Shown: positions 1 to 5,034, counted from the first letter of the stretch. The stretch: DNA of 5,034 nucleotides from Bacteroidales bacterium (GCA_017551405.1 JAFZLP010000017.1:1-5034); one strand, 5' to 3'. Notes: generated by a model not told the origin, from the sequence alone. Made by a program: numbers and translations.

Positions 1-1512
1 ATATCCGCCGAGGTGGCGGTAACCCGCTTCAAACCCCAGCTCAGCATCAGCTCCAGCTCCCCCAACCGGGTGGACGACAACAACAGGTGCACGGTCAAGT
101 TCACCTACACAGACCGCCTCACGGGCAATCCCTTGAAGGTCAAGGTGAAATTCGAGGCCGAAGGCGGCACGTGCCCCGAGGAAGCCGTATCCAACGAAAA
201 AGGCGAGATCGACTGCGAGTTCCAGATGGACGAGGCAGCCCTCATACTCGGCGGCAAGATCAAGGGTACGGTAACCGAAATGGCGCTTACCGGCGGGGCG
301 CTGCAGGGCATCATGCCTGTCCTTCACGAGGCGGCAATCGAGCCTATCCCGCTGACTTACAAGCTGGAGCCCCTGCAGGAGAGCTACGGCGTCGATCCCG
401 ACGGCAAGGCCACCGTAACATTCCAGCTGTCGGCAACCGAAGAAGCGACCGGCCTCACCTGGACCGAGCTTCCGGGGCAGGTCATCCGCTTCGATACCTC
501 CAACGGCAGCACGAACGCTTCGGGAGACTGGAAGGCCACCGATGAAAAGGGTCAGGTTTCGGTTGTCTTCACGGCCCAGGACGCCACCAGGAACGGAAGT
601 ATCAAGGCGAGATACGAGTACCACGCCGAAGACGGCGGCGTCAGGTATGCCTATTCTCCAGACGTGCCCGTACTCCCGATGAATTACATTCTGGTCTGCA
701 CCAACTCCCCGCAAATGGCGGATGAAAGCGGCTCGGCAAGCCTCATCTTCCAGCTCAAGGGCATCAACGCAATCACCGGAGCAAGCTACAGTAACGTTCC
801 GGACCGCCTGCTCGAGCTTAAGGCATCCAACGGCTCCTGCCCCACTTCGGTCAAGACCAACAGCGACGGCAAGGCGACCATAGCCTTCCAGCTCAGCGAC
901 AAGGAGAAGCAGGGCTCGGCGGAGGCGCAGTTTGCATACAAGGTGAACGGCGCCGACAAGCTCGCTGCGGCAACCGGCACAGTGGAACCGATGAGCAATG
1001 ACCTCGGCAAGCCCAACAGGCTGAAAGACAATGTATATGTAATCGAAAAGAACGGCGCCAAGAATGAGGTTTCTGTGGAAGACCTTCCCGAGGGCGAGGG
1101 TATGCGCGACTATATCGTCTACGGTGAAAAGAAAGACCACGGCGAGACCAAGGTCGTCTTCCTGGAATTCGGCAAGGAACATCCCGTACATGCCACCGTG
1201 GGTGGCGGAGTCATACACCTCCGGCCCGACCAGATCGGCAAGGAGATTGACATGCTGGAGCAGGATCCGAACGGAATGTGCTGGATGAACATGTTCTCGC
1301 TGCAGGACATCAATCAGGGATATGATCCTGTTACCAACCCGGATACCAGCTTCACTGCGCCCAGCACCCAGAACGACATGGCGGTAGCCAAGTGCAAATT
1401 CACTCAGAACAGTGACGGCAGCCTCACCGGAATCGCTTATTTCAAGAAGAAAGACGGCACGGAAGGCTACTTCAAGATGAAGGCTACCCGGAAGGCGTCC
1501 TGGTCCGATTAA
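1..1512 (+). CDS. Ig-like repeat protein, 5'-truncated by window edge
   Basis: The frame is open from base 1 to a TAA at 1510-1512, giving about 503 visible residues. A GTG at 13 could serve as a start. However, the residues around it (AEVAVTRFKP) look like the strand that ends one repeat and begins the next, as at later boundaries (HEAAIEPIPL, SPDVPVLPMN), so the true start is probably upstream. Counting from the GTG, three Ig-like repeats cover roughly residues 8-110, 113-220 and 224-326. Each carries a D/N-x-x-G turn followed by alternating hydrophobic strands, as in bacterial Ig (Big/invasin-type) domains. Residues 330-499 are non-repetitive, rich in charged residues and glycine, and I do not recognise them. 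There is no C-terminal membrane helix, LPXTG motif or obvious type IX sorting domain. Such repeats usually form rods on surface or secreted proteins, so an extracellular or envelope role is an inference. The signal peptide, if any, is not visible. Confidence 0.85.
   Translation: MSAEVAVTRFKPQLSISSSSPNRVDDNNRCTVKFTYTDRLTGNPLKVKVKFEAEGGTCPEEAVSNEKGEIDCEFQMDEAALILGGKIKGTVTEMALTGGALQGIMPVLHEAAIEPIPLTYKLEPLQESYGVDPDGKATVTFQLSATEEATGLTWTELPGQVIRFDTSNGSTNASGDWKATDEKGQVSVVFTAQDATRNGSIKARYEYHAEDGGVRYAYSPDVPVLPMNYILVCTNSPQMADESGSASLIFQLKGINAITGASYSNVPDRLLELKASNGSCPTSVKTNSDGKATIAFQLSDKEKQGSAEAQFAYKVNGADKLAAATGTVEPMSNDLGKPNRLKDNVYVIEKNGAKNEVSVEDLPEGEGMRDYIVYGEKKDHGETKVVFLEFGKEHPVHATVGGGVIHLRPDQIGKEIDMLEQDPNGMCWMNMFSLQDINQGYDPVTNPDTSFTAPSTQNDMAVAKCKFTQNSDGSLTGIAYFKKKDGTEGYFKMKATRKASWSD
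34..990 (+). repeat. Three tandem Ig-like domain repeats (protein level)
   Basis: Three diverged units of about 100-108 codons lie at approximately 34-342, 349-672 and 682-990. They share the order: Pro/Tyr-led strand, D-x-x-G/N-x-x turn, TVxFxx or SLIFQL strand, a polar loop ending in xGxxxx, an F/L-x-A-x-(G/N)GxxP/T segment, then T/N-(D/E)-x-x-G-x-x-x-x-x-F. Examples of the last block are SNEKGEIDCEF, TDEKGQVSVVF and TNSDGKATIAF. The units are too diverged to be DNA-level repeats, so recent duplication is unlikely. Boundaries are by eye. Confidence 0.7.
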
Positions 1513-1517
1513 TTTCT

Positions 1518-1525
1518 TACCTTTG
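1518..1525 (+). promoter_or_regulatory. Bacteroidota -7 promoter element (TACCTTTG)
   Basis: TACCTTTG matches the Bacteroidota consensus TAnnTTTG exactly. It lies 5 nt after the stop of the Ig-repeat gene and ends 8 nt before the ATG at 1534. No TTTG is visible 19-21 nt upstream, so the -33 element is weak or absent. Transcription from here would begin only a few bases before the start codon, giving a leaderless or nearly leaderless mRNA. It would drive the membrane protein / winged-helix pair. Confidence 0.6.
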
Positions 1526-1533
1526 CCCCTGTT

Positions 1534-2124
1534 ATGGAAGAAAACTTTGACGCTCTCGAAGTGATTGCCCGTACCAGGGGCAAAGTGGATATGGACGACA
1601 TCCCCACCGGAGAGAACATCTTTCTCGTGTGGGGATGGCCTACTGCCGTTGTTTTCCTGCTGGAATTCATTCTCTGGCAGGCCTTCCGGCAGGAATGGTG
1701 CCTGTGGCTGTGGCCCGCGATTCCGCTGGTCGGCACGCCGCTCATGGTCCGTATCCTGAAGAAAGACCATGAGCGCACCCATATCCGCACCCGCAACGCC
1801 AAGGTGGTGCTGGATTACTGGATATTCGCCGCAGCTGCCTTCGGCATCGGCGGGTTCGTGTTCGGCTTTGCCGGTCTTTACGAAGAATGCTACATACCGC
1901 TGATGTGCCTGCTGATAGGCATCGGCAGTTTCATTACCGGAGAGCTGCTGCGCTTCCGGCCGAAGGCTGTCTGCGGCCTGGCCGGCTGCGCCATCGGCAT
2001 AGCATCTTTCCTTCTGCGGGGTGAATTATGGCACTGGCAGCTGTTCGCGGTCGCCCTGGTAGCCATAGTGGCGCTTGTAATCCCCGGCATCCTGTACAAC
2101 AAACGCATGAGAGATGGATTTTAA
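1534..2124 (+). CDS. Six-helix integral membrane protein, partner of winged-helix regulator
   Basis: This 196-residue protein has a short polar N-terminus (about residues 1-27, with an LEVIARTRGK segment) and then roughly six hydrophobic spans near 28-49, 54-74, 92-114, 119-137, 143-161 and 166-188. The short basic loop at 73-90 (RILKKDHERTHIRTRNAK) should be cytoplasmic. The motif ENIFLVWGW at the start of helix 1 resembles a family of uncharacterised Bacteroidales membrane proteins (xLVWGW) that is often followed by a small winged-helix regulator, as it is here; this is recalled and not searched. The ATG at 1534 was chosen because a TAnnTTTG promoter sits just upstream and the preceding gene has already stopped. 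The gene overlaps the next by 11 nt, so the two are almost certainly co-translated. Its biochemical function is unknown. A reasonable inference is that it acts with, or is controlled by, the regulator. Confidence 0.88.
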   Translation: MEENFDALEVIARTRGKVDMDDIPTGENIFLVWGWPTAVVFLLEFILWQAFRQEWCLWLWPAIPLVGTPLMVRILKKDHERTHIRTRNAKVVLDYWIFAAAAFGIGGFVFGFAGLYEECYIPLMCLLIGIGSFITGELLRFRPKAVCGLAGCAIGIASFLLRGELWHWQLFAVALVAIVALVIPGILYNKRMRDGF

Positions 2125-2401
2125 GGACCTTGACCCCATACTCCACAACGAGCTGCGCCTCAAGGTGATGGCAGCTCTCTCTGCGCTGGACGATGCGGAC
2201 TTCGTGTATCTGAAAGAGCTCACGAAGGCCACGCAGGGGAACCTGAGCGTTCAGATCAGCAATCTGGAGGAAGCGGGGTACATCAAGGTTTCACGGAGCG
2301 GCAGCGGCCGGGGCTCACACACCGTCTGCCGCATCACCTCCAAAGGTTCCCGCGCCCTGCGGGCATACCAGAAGGCGCTGATGGGGTATTTCTCCACTTA
2401 A
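2114..2401 (+). CDS. Small winged-helix transcriptional regulator
   Basis: A 95-residue protein with a classic winged-helix layout. Helix 1 is about residues 11-23 (HNELRLKVMAAL) and helix 2 about 30-40 (FVYLKELTKAT). The recognition helix is about 44-55 (LSVQISNLEEAG), followed by a strand (YIKV). A Gly/Ser/Arg-rich wing spans 61-70 (RSGSGRGSHT), and a final ITSKGSRALRAY helix ends the domain. The pattern fits the stand-alone winged-helix family (HTH_27-like, related to MarR/ArsR-type folds). There are no metal-binding cysteine clusters and no separate ligand domain. It starts inside the 3' end of the membrane protein gene (ATG at 2114, upstream stop 2122-2124), indicating translational coupling. 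It probably binds DNA as a dimer and may regulate its own operon. Its targets and signal are not evident from the sequence. Confidence 0.88.
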   Translation: MDFKDLDPILHNELRLKVMAALSALDDADFVYLKELTKATQGNLSVQISNLEEAGYIKVSRSGSGRGSHTVCRITSKGSRALRAYQKALMGYFST

Positions 2402-2415
2402 TCGCGTTTTTTCAT

Positions 2416-2423
2416 TACCTTTG
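2416..2423 (+). promoter_or_regulatory. Bacteroidota -7 promoter element (TACCTTTG) upstream of hydE
   Basis: An exact match to TAnnTTTG, embedded in the same nine bases (TTACCTTTG) seen before the membrane protein gene at 1517-1525. It lies 15 nt after the stop of the winged-helix gene. No good -33 TTTG is seen 19-21 nt upstream. It ends only 3 nt before an ATG at 2427 and 85 nt before the GTG of hydE. It therefore probably gives hydE a leader of about 80 nt that contains a 25-codon ORF. Confidence 0.55.
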
Positions 2424-2426
2424 TTC

Positions 2427-2504
2427 ATGCTTAGATTCGTCTTGAAAGCCGTTTCCGCCGTCATGGCATTAGGATTATTCACAGCCGCAGGCACAAAAGA
2501 ATAG
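2427..2504 (+). CDS. Possible 25-residue leader peptide upstream of hydE
   Basis: ATG at 2427 to TAG at 2502-2504 encodes a 25-residue peptide (starts MLRFVLKAVSAVMALG, ends FTAAGTKE). It has basic residues near the start and a hydrophobic core of about 15 residues, so it resembles a signal peptide or single membrane helix. The stop is 4 nt before the hydE GTG. The promoter element ends 3 nt before the ATG, so initiation would have to be leaderless, or the transcript may even begin within the ATG. It could be a real small protein, a leader ORF coupling translation to hydE, a remnant of a longer gene, or chance. I recognise no family. Confidence 0.3.
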   Translation: MLRFVLKAVSAVMALGLFTAAGTKE

Positions 2505-2508
2505 AGCC

Positions 2509-3624
2509 GTGAACCTGTCGGATCTCACATTTGACCGCGAAGGACTGGCCGCCGCCATTGCCTGTGAAGACGCAGCTTTCGAGGAGGCGCTTCTAGACGA
2601 GGCTTACCGCGTGAAGGTGGCGACCGTCGGGCCGGAGGTCTACCTGCGCGGGCTCATCGAGATTTCGAACAGGTGCGTCAAGAACTGCCTCTACTGCGGA
2701 ATCCGCAGGGACATCCGCTGCCAGCGATACGAACTGTCTGAAGAAGAGGTACTTGCATCTGCCAGGATTGCGGCGCAACGGCGTTTCGGCTCGGTTGTAA
2801 TCCAGGGCGGAGAGCGCACCGACGCGGCCTTTGTGGGCAAAATCACCCGCCTGCTCAAGGCCATAAAGGCCATCGACACCGGCGATGATCCGCCGCTGGG
2901 GGTCACCCTATCCCTTGGGGAGCAGCCGCGCGAGGTCTATCAGGAGTGGTTCGATGCCGGGGCGCACCGTTATCTGCTGCGCATCGAGTCCTCCAATCCC
3001 GACCTTTACCGCAAGATCCATCCGGCCGACCCGCTGCATTCCTACGACCGCAGGCTGCAGGCTCTGTACGACCTGAAAGAGATCGGCTACCAGGCCGGCA
3101 CCGGCGCCATGATCGGCATGCCCTTCCAGACGGCGGATGACATGGCGCGCGACCTGCTGTTCTACAAGGAGTTCGACGCGCCGATGGTGGGCATGGGGCC
3201 GTACAACCCCCATCCCGAGTCGCCGCTGACTCTCTCAGGGGCGCCGTATCCTTCCGCCGAAAGGCGTTTTGCGCTGGGGCTCAAGATGATAGCGCTGCTG
3301 CGCCTGCTCATGCCGGATATCAACATAGCCGCAGCCACCGCCCTCGAAGTGCTGGATCCCCGCGGCCGCGAGAAAGGCATCCTGGCCGGCGCCAACGTCT
3401 TCATGCCCAACATCACTCCGGAGGAGCAGATGGTCAAGTACAACCTGTACGACCGCAAGACCATCCTGCGGGACTGCCCCGCTTCTGCAGAACCCGGCAG
3501 GCAGGACACGCATATCTGCAAGAACTGCGTGTTTCCGTTCTGTTCAATGGGCGACGACCTGGCAGGGAAGCGCATCATCGTAGGCTACGGCAAGTGGGGC
3601 GACTCCAAGCATTTCCGCAAGTAA
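2509..3624 (+). CDS. hydE: [FeFe]-hydrogenase H-cluster radical SAM maturase HydE
   Basis: HydE is a cytoplasmic radical SAM enzyme that, with HydG and HydF, builds the 2Fe subcluster of [FeFe]-hydrogenase. At 371 residues it is near the usual length (about 350). The CX3CX2C motif binding the SAM-cleaving [4Fe-4S] cluster is at C56, C60, C63 (NRCVKNCLYCG). Further HydE-like blocks are VTLSLGEQPREVY (about 132-144), RYLLRIESSNP (about 154-164; the Arg and Glu correspond to SAM-contacting residues in the Thermotoga enzyme), GYQAGTGAMIGMPFQT (193-208), DAPMVGMGPYNPHPESPL (223-240) and RGREKGILAGANVFMPNITP (285-304). These follow the Thermotoga maritima sequence closely as I recall it. C323, C337, C340 and C345 near the end may bind the second, non-essential cluster. 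The GTG at 2509 is the first possible start after an in-frame TAG at 2470; no ATG lies between them. hydF, hydG and the hydrogenase itself are not in the window. The next gene follows after 4 nt. Confidence 0.95.
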   Translation: MNLSDLTFDREGLAAAIACEDAAFEEALLDEAYRVKVATVGPEVYLRGLIEISNRCVKNCLYCGIRRDIRCQRYELSEEEVLASARIAAQRRFGSVVIQGGERTDAAFVGKITRLLKAIKAIDTGDDPPLGVTLSLGEQPREVYQEWFDAGAHRYLLRIESSNPDLYRKIHPADPLHSYDRRLQALYDLKEIGYQAGTGAMIGMPFQTADDMARDLLFYKEFDAPMVGMGPYNPHPESPLTLSGAPYPSAERRFALGLKMIALLRLLMPDINIAAATALEVLDPRGREKGILAGANVFMPNITPEEQMVKYNLYDRKTILRDCPASAEPGRQDTHICKNCVFPFCSMGDDLAGKRIIVGYGKWGDSKHFRK

Positions 3625-3628
3625 GCAT

Positions 3629-4270
3629 ATGAAACAGAAAGAAATAACCACCACCAGGGTTTCCCGCGACGCCGACGGCAAGTATCGCTGGACCTATGTG
3701 CTCAACATGTACAGGAACCCCGCAATCCTGGTTGTCGTGCTCAAAATCATCGGCGGGCTGTTCAGCATTCCGCTGATCATCGACCTCATCCGTACGGCCG
3801 TCAAGGGCGACTGGGCCAACGCTTGGGGAGACCGCATCTGGGACAGCAGCCTCAAGATCTGGCTGATAGTCTTTGCAGTCTTTATTGCCATTTCGCTGCT
3901 TTCTTATCTGATTGTGGCGTGGATGTACGGGGGCAAATACATCGTCCGCTTTACCATGGACGAGAAGACGCTCGTGCATGAAACCGAACCGGCACAGGCC
4001 CGCAAAGCCCGCAAGCTGGGAATGGCCACCGTCATCGTAGGAGCAGCCGCCAGGCGCCCGACCACCATGGGAGCCGGAATGCTGGCCGCCGCCCGCACCA
4101 CATCCACTTCGACGCTCGCTTCCGTTCGCCGCATCATCCCTCGCCGCCGCTACAACCTGATCAAGGTGAACCAGCTCCTGGAGCGCAACCAGGTCTACGT
4201 CCCCGACGAAGACTACGACTTCGTCCTCTCCTTCCTCCGCGAGCACTGCCCCGGGGCGAAGAAGGACTAG
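3629..4270 (+). CDS. Two-helix membrane protein of unknown function, downstream of hydE
   Basis: A 213-residue protein with a polar N-terminus (1-30) and two hydrophobic spans, about 31-55 (NPAILVVVLKIIGGLFSIPL) and 75-98 (KIWLIVFAVFIAISLLSYLI). A soluble C-terminal region of about 110 residues follows. That region begins YIVRFTMDEKTLVHE, runs through a basic helix (QARKARKLGM), then a small-residue and Thr/Ser-rich stretch with RR pairs (141-174), and ends with YNLIKVNQLLERNQVYVPDEDYDFVLSFL. The two-helix plus beta-rich tail plan suggests a bacterial PH-like domain on a membrane anchor, by general resemblance only. The ATG is 4 nt after the hydE stop, so the gene is almost certainly in the hydE operon. 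There is no cysteine cluster or other sign of a direct maturation role. Function unknown; a long opposite-strand frame across this gene is a shadow. Confidence 0.85.
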   Translation: MKQKEITTTRVSRDADGKYRWTYVLNMYRNPAILVVVLKIIGGLFSIPLIIDLIRTAVKGDWANAWGDRIWDSSLKIWLIVFAVFIAISLLSYLIVAWMYGGKYIVRFTMDEKTLVHETEPAQARKARKLGMATVIVGAAARRPTTMGAGMLAAARTTSTSTLASVRRIIPRRRYNLIKVNQLLERNQVYVPDEDYDFVLSFLREHCPGAKKD

Positions 4271-4276
4271 AAGGCG

Positions 4277-4292
4277 GGTCGGCATTCCGACC
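4277..4292. terminator. Short hairpin between convergent genes
   Basis: GGTCGG-CATT-CCGACC is a perfect 6-bp GC-rich stem with a 4-nt loop. It lies in the 34-nt gap between the stops of the two-helix membrane protein (+) and the DUF2442-like gene (-). On the + strand it is followed by AAAATTT and not by a clean U-run; on the - strand it is followed by CGCCTT. Position favours a bidirectional terminator, but the weak T-tracts make this uncertain. Confidence 0.45.
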
Positions 4293-4304
4293 AAAATTTG
4301 GCAT

Positions 4305-4718
4305 CTATGCGCCTGCCGGAATGGCCAGAAGTTCTTCGCCGATGGAATGAATAGTTGCGTAAATTGCCGAGAGACGTGCAGGGGAAGGCTTTTTTGCTCC
4401 ACTGATGTATTGAGCAAAAAGGCTTTGGGAGATACCCATCCGACGGGCAATGGCAGAAGCGTTCAATTCCGGATGCGCCAGGAAAAGCCGATGCAGTTCT
4501 GTCCGATATTTGGAAGAAAAGAAGCCCTCGAAACTAAGGTCCTCGTCTATGTCCGGCCAGTTGATGCCGAACCCATCGGCAACATAATGAGCGCGCTGCT
4601 CCGGGCTTGCAAATTTGAGACGGGGGTAATCCGCGAAGAACTCACAAGCCTCTTTGCCATCTGCCGTACGAATCCATACTGCGTCTTCGGTAAGCCAAAT
4701 CTTTTCAATGGTAATCAT
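4305..4718 (-). CDS. DUF2442-like protein with C-terminal HTH (putative antitoxin/repressor)
   Basis: A 137-residue, two-part protein. Residues 1-70 resemble DUF2442: a short beta-rich start (ITIEKIWLTEDAVWIRTADG), a F-x-x-YPRL-x-x-ASPEQR segment (27-42), and the family-typical GINWPDIDEDLSFEGFF (51-67). Residues 72-131 form a lambda-repressor/Cro-type HTH: helix RTELHRLFLAHP, then NASAIARRMGISQSLFAQYISG (86-107) as the HTH core, then KKPSPARLSAIYATIHSIG. The same DUF2442 plus HTH layout is known from the Nitrosomonas NE0471 structure (recalled). The protein should bind DNA. It starts 3 nt after the stop of the DUF4160-like gene (TAG-GAA-ATG), so the two are co-transcribed. By analogy with type II toxin-antitoxin operons it is the likely antitoxin and autorepressor; this is an inference. 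It lies convergent to the hydE operon. Confidence 0.85.
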   Translation of the reverse strand: MITIEKIWLTEDAVWIRTADGKEACEFFADYPRLKFASPEQRAHYVADGFGINWPDIDEDLSFEGFFSSKYRTELHRLFLAHPELNASAIARRMGISQSLFAQYISGAKKPSPARLSAIYATIHSIGEELLAIPAGA

Positions 4719-4721
4719 TTC

Positions 4722-4961
4722 CTACTTTGTCTTGTTGAAAAAGCGGTTCCAATGCTCTGCAATCACCTCCTGGTTTTCCTTTATGATGGACTCCACAAGC
4801 TTGATCTCCGCCGTCTTTAATCCATTGTTTTCTACGAGTTGGACCGGAAAGAGCGAAAACTTCGCTTTGTGACCATCTTTGAGCACGTGAATGTGCAGTG
4901 GTTCGTGGTCGTTCGAGTAAAACTTAAATACAAAACCAAAAAGTATAAAAACAGTTGGCAT
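4722..4961 (-). CDS. DUF4160-like small protein (putative toxin partner)
   Basis: A 79-residue protein beginning MPTVFILFGFVFKFYSNDHE. It matches the DUF4160 pattern: an N-terminal MPT-(V/I) strand, F-K-F-Y-x-N-D-H-E-P-x-H-I-H-V (13-27), then AKFSL (33-37), a second strand pair, and a helix with IIKENQEVIAEHWNRFF (60-76). The His-rich EPLHIHV motif is the hallmark of the family. A longer frame with a TTG start at 4976 exists, but that codon lies inside the promoter -7 element, so the ATG at 4961-4959 is the real start. A G-run (4965-4972) sits just upstream and could aid initiation. The gene is first in a two-gene operon with a DUF2442-HTH gene, the order expected for several toxin-antitoxin types. 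No biochemical activity is known to me for this family, so 'toxin' is a guess from context. Base composition is clearly more AT-rich than the genes to the left. Confidence 0.82.
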   Translation of the reverse strand: MPTVFILFGFVFKFYSNDHEPLHIHVLKDGHKAKFSLFPVQLVENNGLKTAEIKLVESIIKENQEVIAEHWNRFFNKTK

Positions 4962-4973
4962 GGCTTCCCCCCA

Positions 4974-5005
4974 CAAAGATAGGTAATTATTTTATTACCT
5001 CCAAA
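4974..5005 (-). promoter_or_regulatory. Full -33/-7 promoter of the DUF4160-DUF2442 operon
   Basis: On the - strand, TTTG at 5005-5002 is followed after exactly 20 nt by TATCTTTG at 4981-4974. This agrees with the Bacteroidota consensus TTTG-N19-21-TAnnTTTG. The -7 box ends 12 nt before the ATG at 4961, so the leader would be under about 10 nt. It is the only promoter in the window with both elements, and the surrounding DNA is very AT-rich. Confidence 0.75.
4981..5000. promoter_or_regulatory. Perfect inverted repeat between -33 and -7: candidate operator
   Basis: AGGTAAT (4981-4987), a 6-nt spacer, and ATTACCT (4994-5000) form a perfect 7-bp inverted repeat. Half-site centres are 13 bp apart. 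The repeat occupies 19 of the 20 spacer positions between the -33 and -7 elements and touches the first base of the -7 box, so a bound dimer would exclude RNA polymerase. The HTH protein encoded by the second gene of the operon is the natural candidate ligand. The binding assignment is inferred. Confidence 0.6.
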
Positions 5006-5034
5006 TCTTGTTTAGAAATGATGGATTGTTTCGG

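Noticed and set aside
13..15. GTG as the true start of the Ig-repeat protein
   Set aside because: The frame is open to the window edge, and the residues on both sides of the GTG look like a repeat boundary, so the gene most likely starts upstream.
2382..2412. Possible terminator after the winged-helix gene (TGGGG-TATTT-CTCCA, then a T-run at 2407-2412)
   Set aside because: The stem is only 5 bp with one G-T pair, lies in the coding end, and is separated from the T-run by about 10 nt, so it does not fit an intrinsic terminator.
3575..4450. Long 291-codon frame on the - strand
   Set aside because: It lies antisense across the two-helix membrane protein and into the DUF2442-like gene, and its composition (Gly, Asp, His and Val rich without structure) is typical of a shadow of a GC-rich gene.
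4710..4715. Extra GGTAAT half-site at the start of the DUF2442 gene
   Set aside because: A single 6-bp match without a partner arm; it is explained by the codons for Ile-Thr after the start and is likely chance.
4347..4820. 157-codon frame on the + strand
   Set aside because: It is antisense to the DUF2442 and DUF4160 genes, both of which show clear family motifs, so this frame is a shadow.
4974..4976. TTG start giving an 84-residue DUF4160 protein
   Set aside because: The TTG is part of the -7 promoter element, so it would not be usefully transcribed; the ATG at 4961 fits the family start MPT.

Overview
The window most likely comes from an anaerobic member of the Bacteroidota with a fairly GC-rich genome. 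Three promoter-like sites match the Bacteroidota -7 element TAnnTTTG, and Shine-Dalgarno sequences are mostly absent. A membrane protein plus small winged-helix regulator pair of a type common in Bacteroidales is present, as is a clear HydE, which implies [FeFe]-hydrogenase-based hydrogen metabolism. No genus can be named from the sequence alone. There are no tRNA, rRNA, CRISPR or insertion-sequence features.

Layout, left to right. (1) 1-1512, +: the 3' part of a long protein with three tandem Ig-like (bacterial Ig / invasin-type) repeats and a non-repetitive C-terminal domain of unknown function. Its start lies outside the window. (2) 1518-2401, +: a TAnnTTTG element nearly abutting the start codon, then a two-gene operon. 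A six-helix membrane protein overlaps by 11 nt a 95-residue winged-helix regulator. (3) 2416-4270, +: a second TAnnTTTG element, a possible 25-codon leader peptide, then hydE ([FeFe]-hydrogenase H-cluster radical SAM maturase). Four nucleotides after hydE comes a two-helix membrane protein of unknown function. No hydF, hydG or hydrogenase gene is in the window. (4) 4277-4292: a short hairpin between convergent genes. (5) 4305-5005, -: a compact two-gene module, a 79-residue DUF4160-like protein followed 3 nt later by a DUF2442-like protein with a C-terminal lambda-repressor-type HTH. It has its own full -33/-7 promoter.

The most interesting region is the right-hand module. Its organisation resembles a type II toxin-antitoxin operon. 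A perfect 7-bp inverted repeat (AGGTAAT-N6-ATTACCT, 4981-5000) almost fills the spacer between the -33 and -7 elements, where a repressor made by the second gene could block transcription. The module is also more AT-rich (about 47% GC by hand count over 4741-4920, about 30% over 4981-5034) than hydE and its neighbours (about 60% or more by eye), which suggests acquisition by transfer. The other regions look like ordinary Bacteroidota chromosome, with small oddities in how the left-hand promoters abut their start codons and in the hydE leader and C-terminal cysteines.
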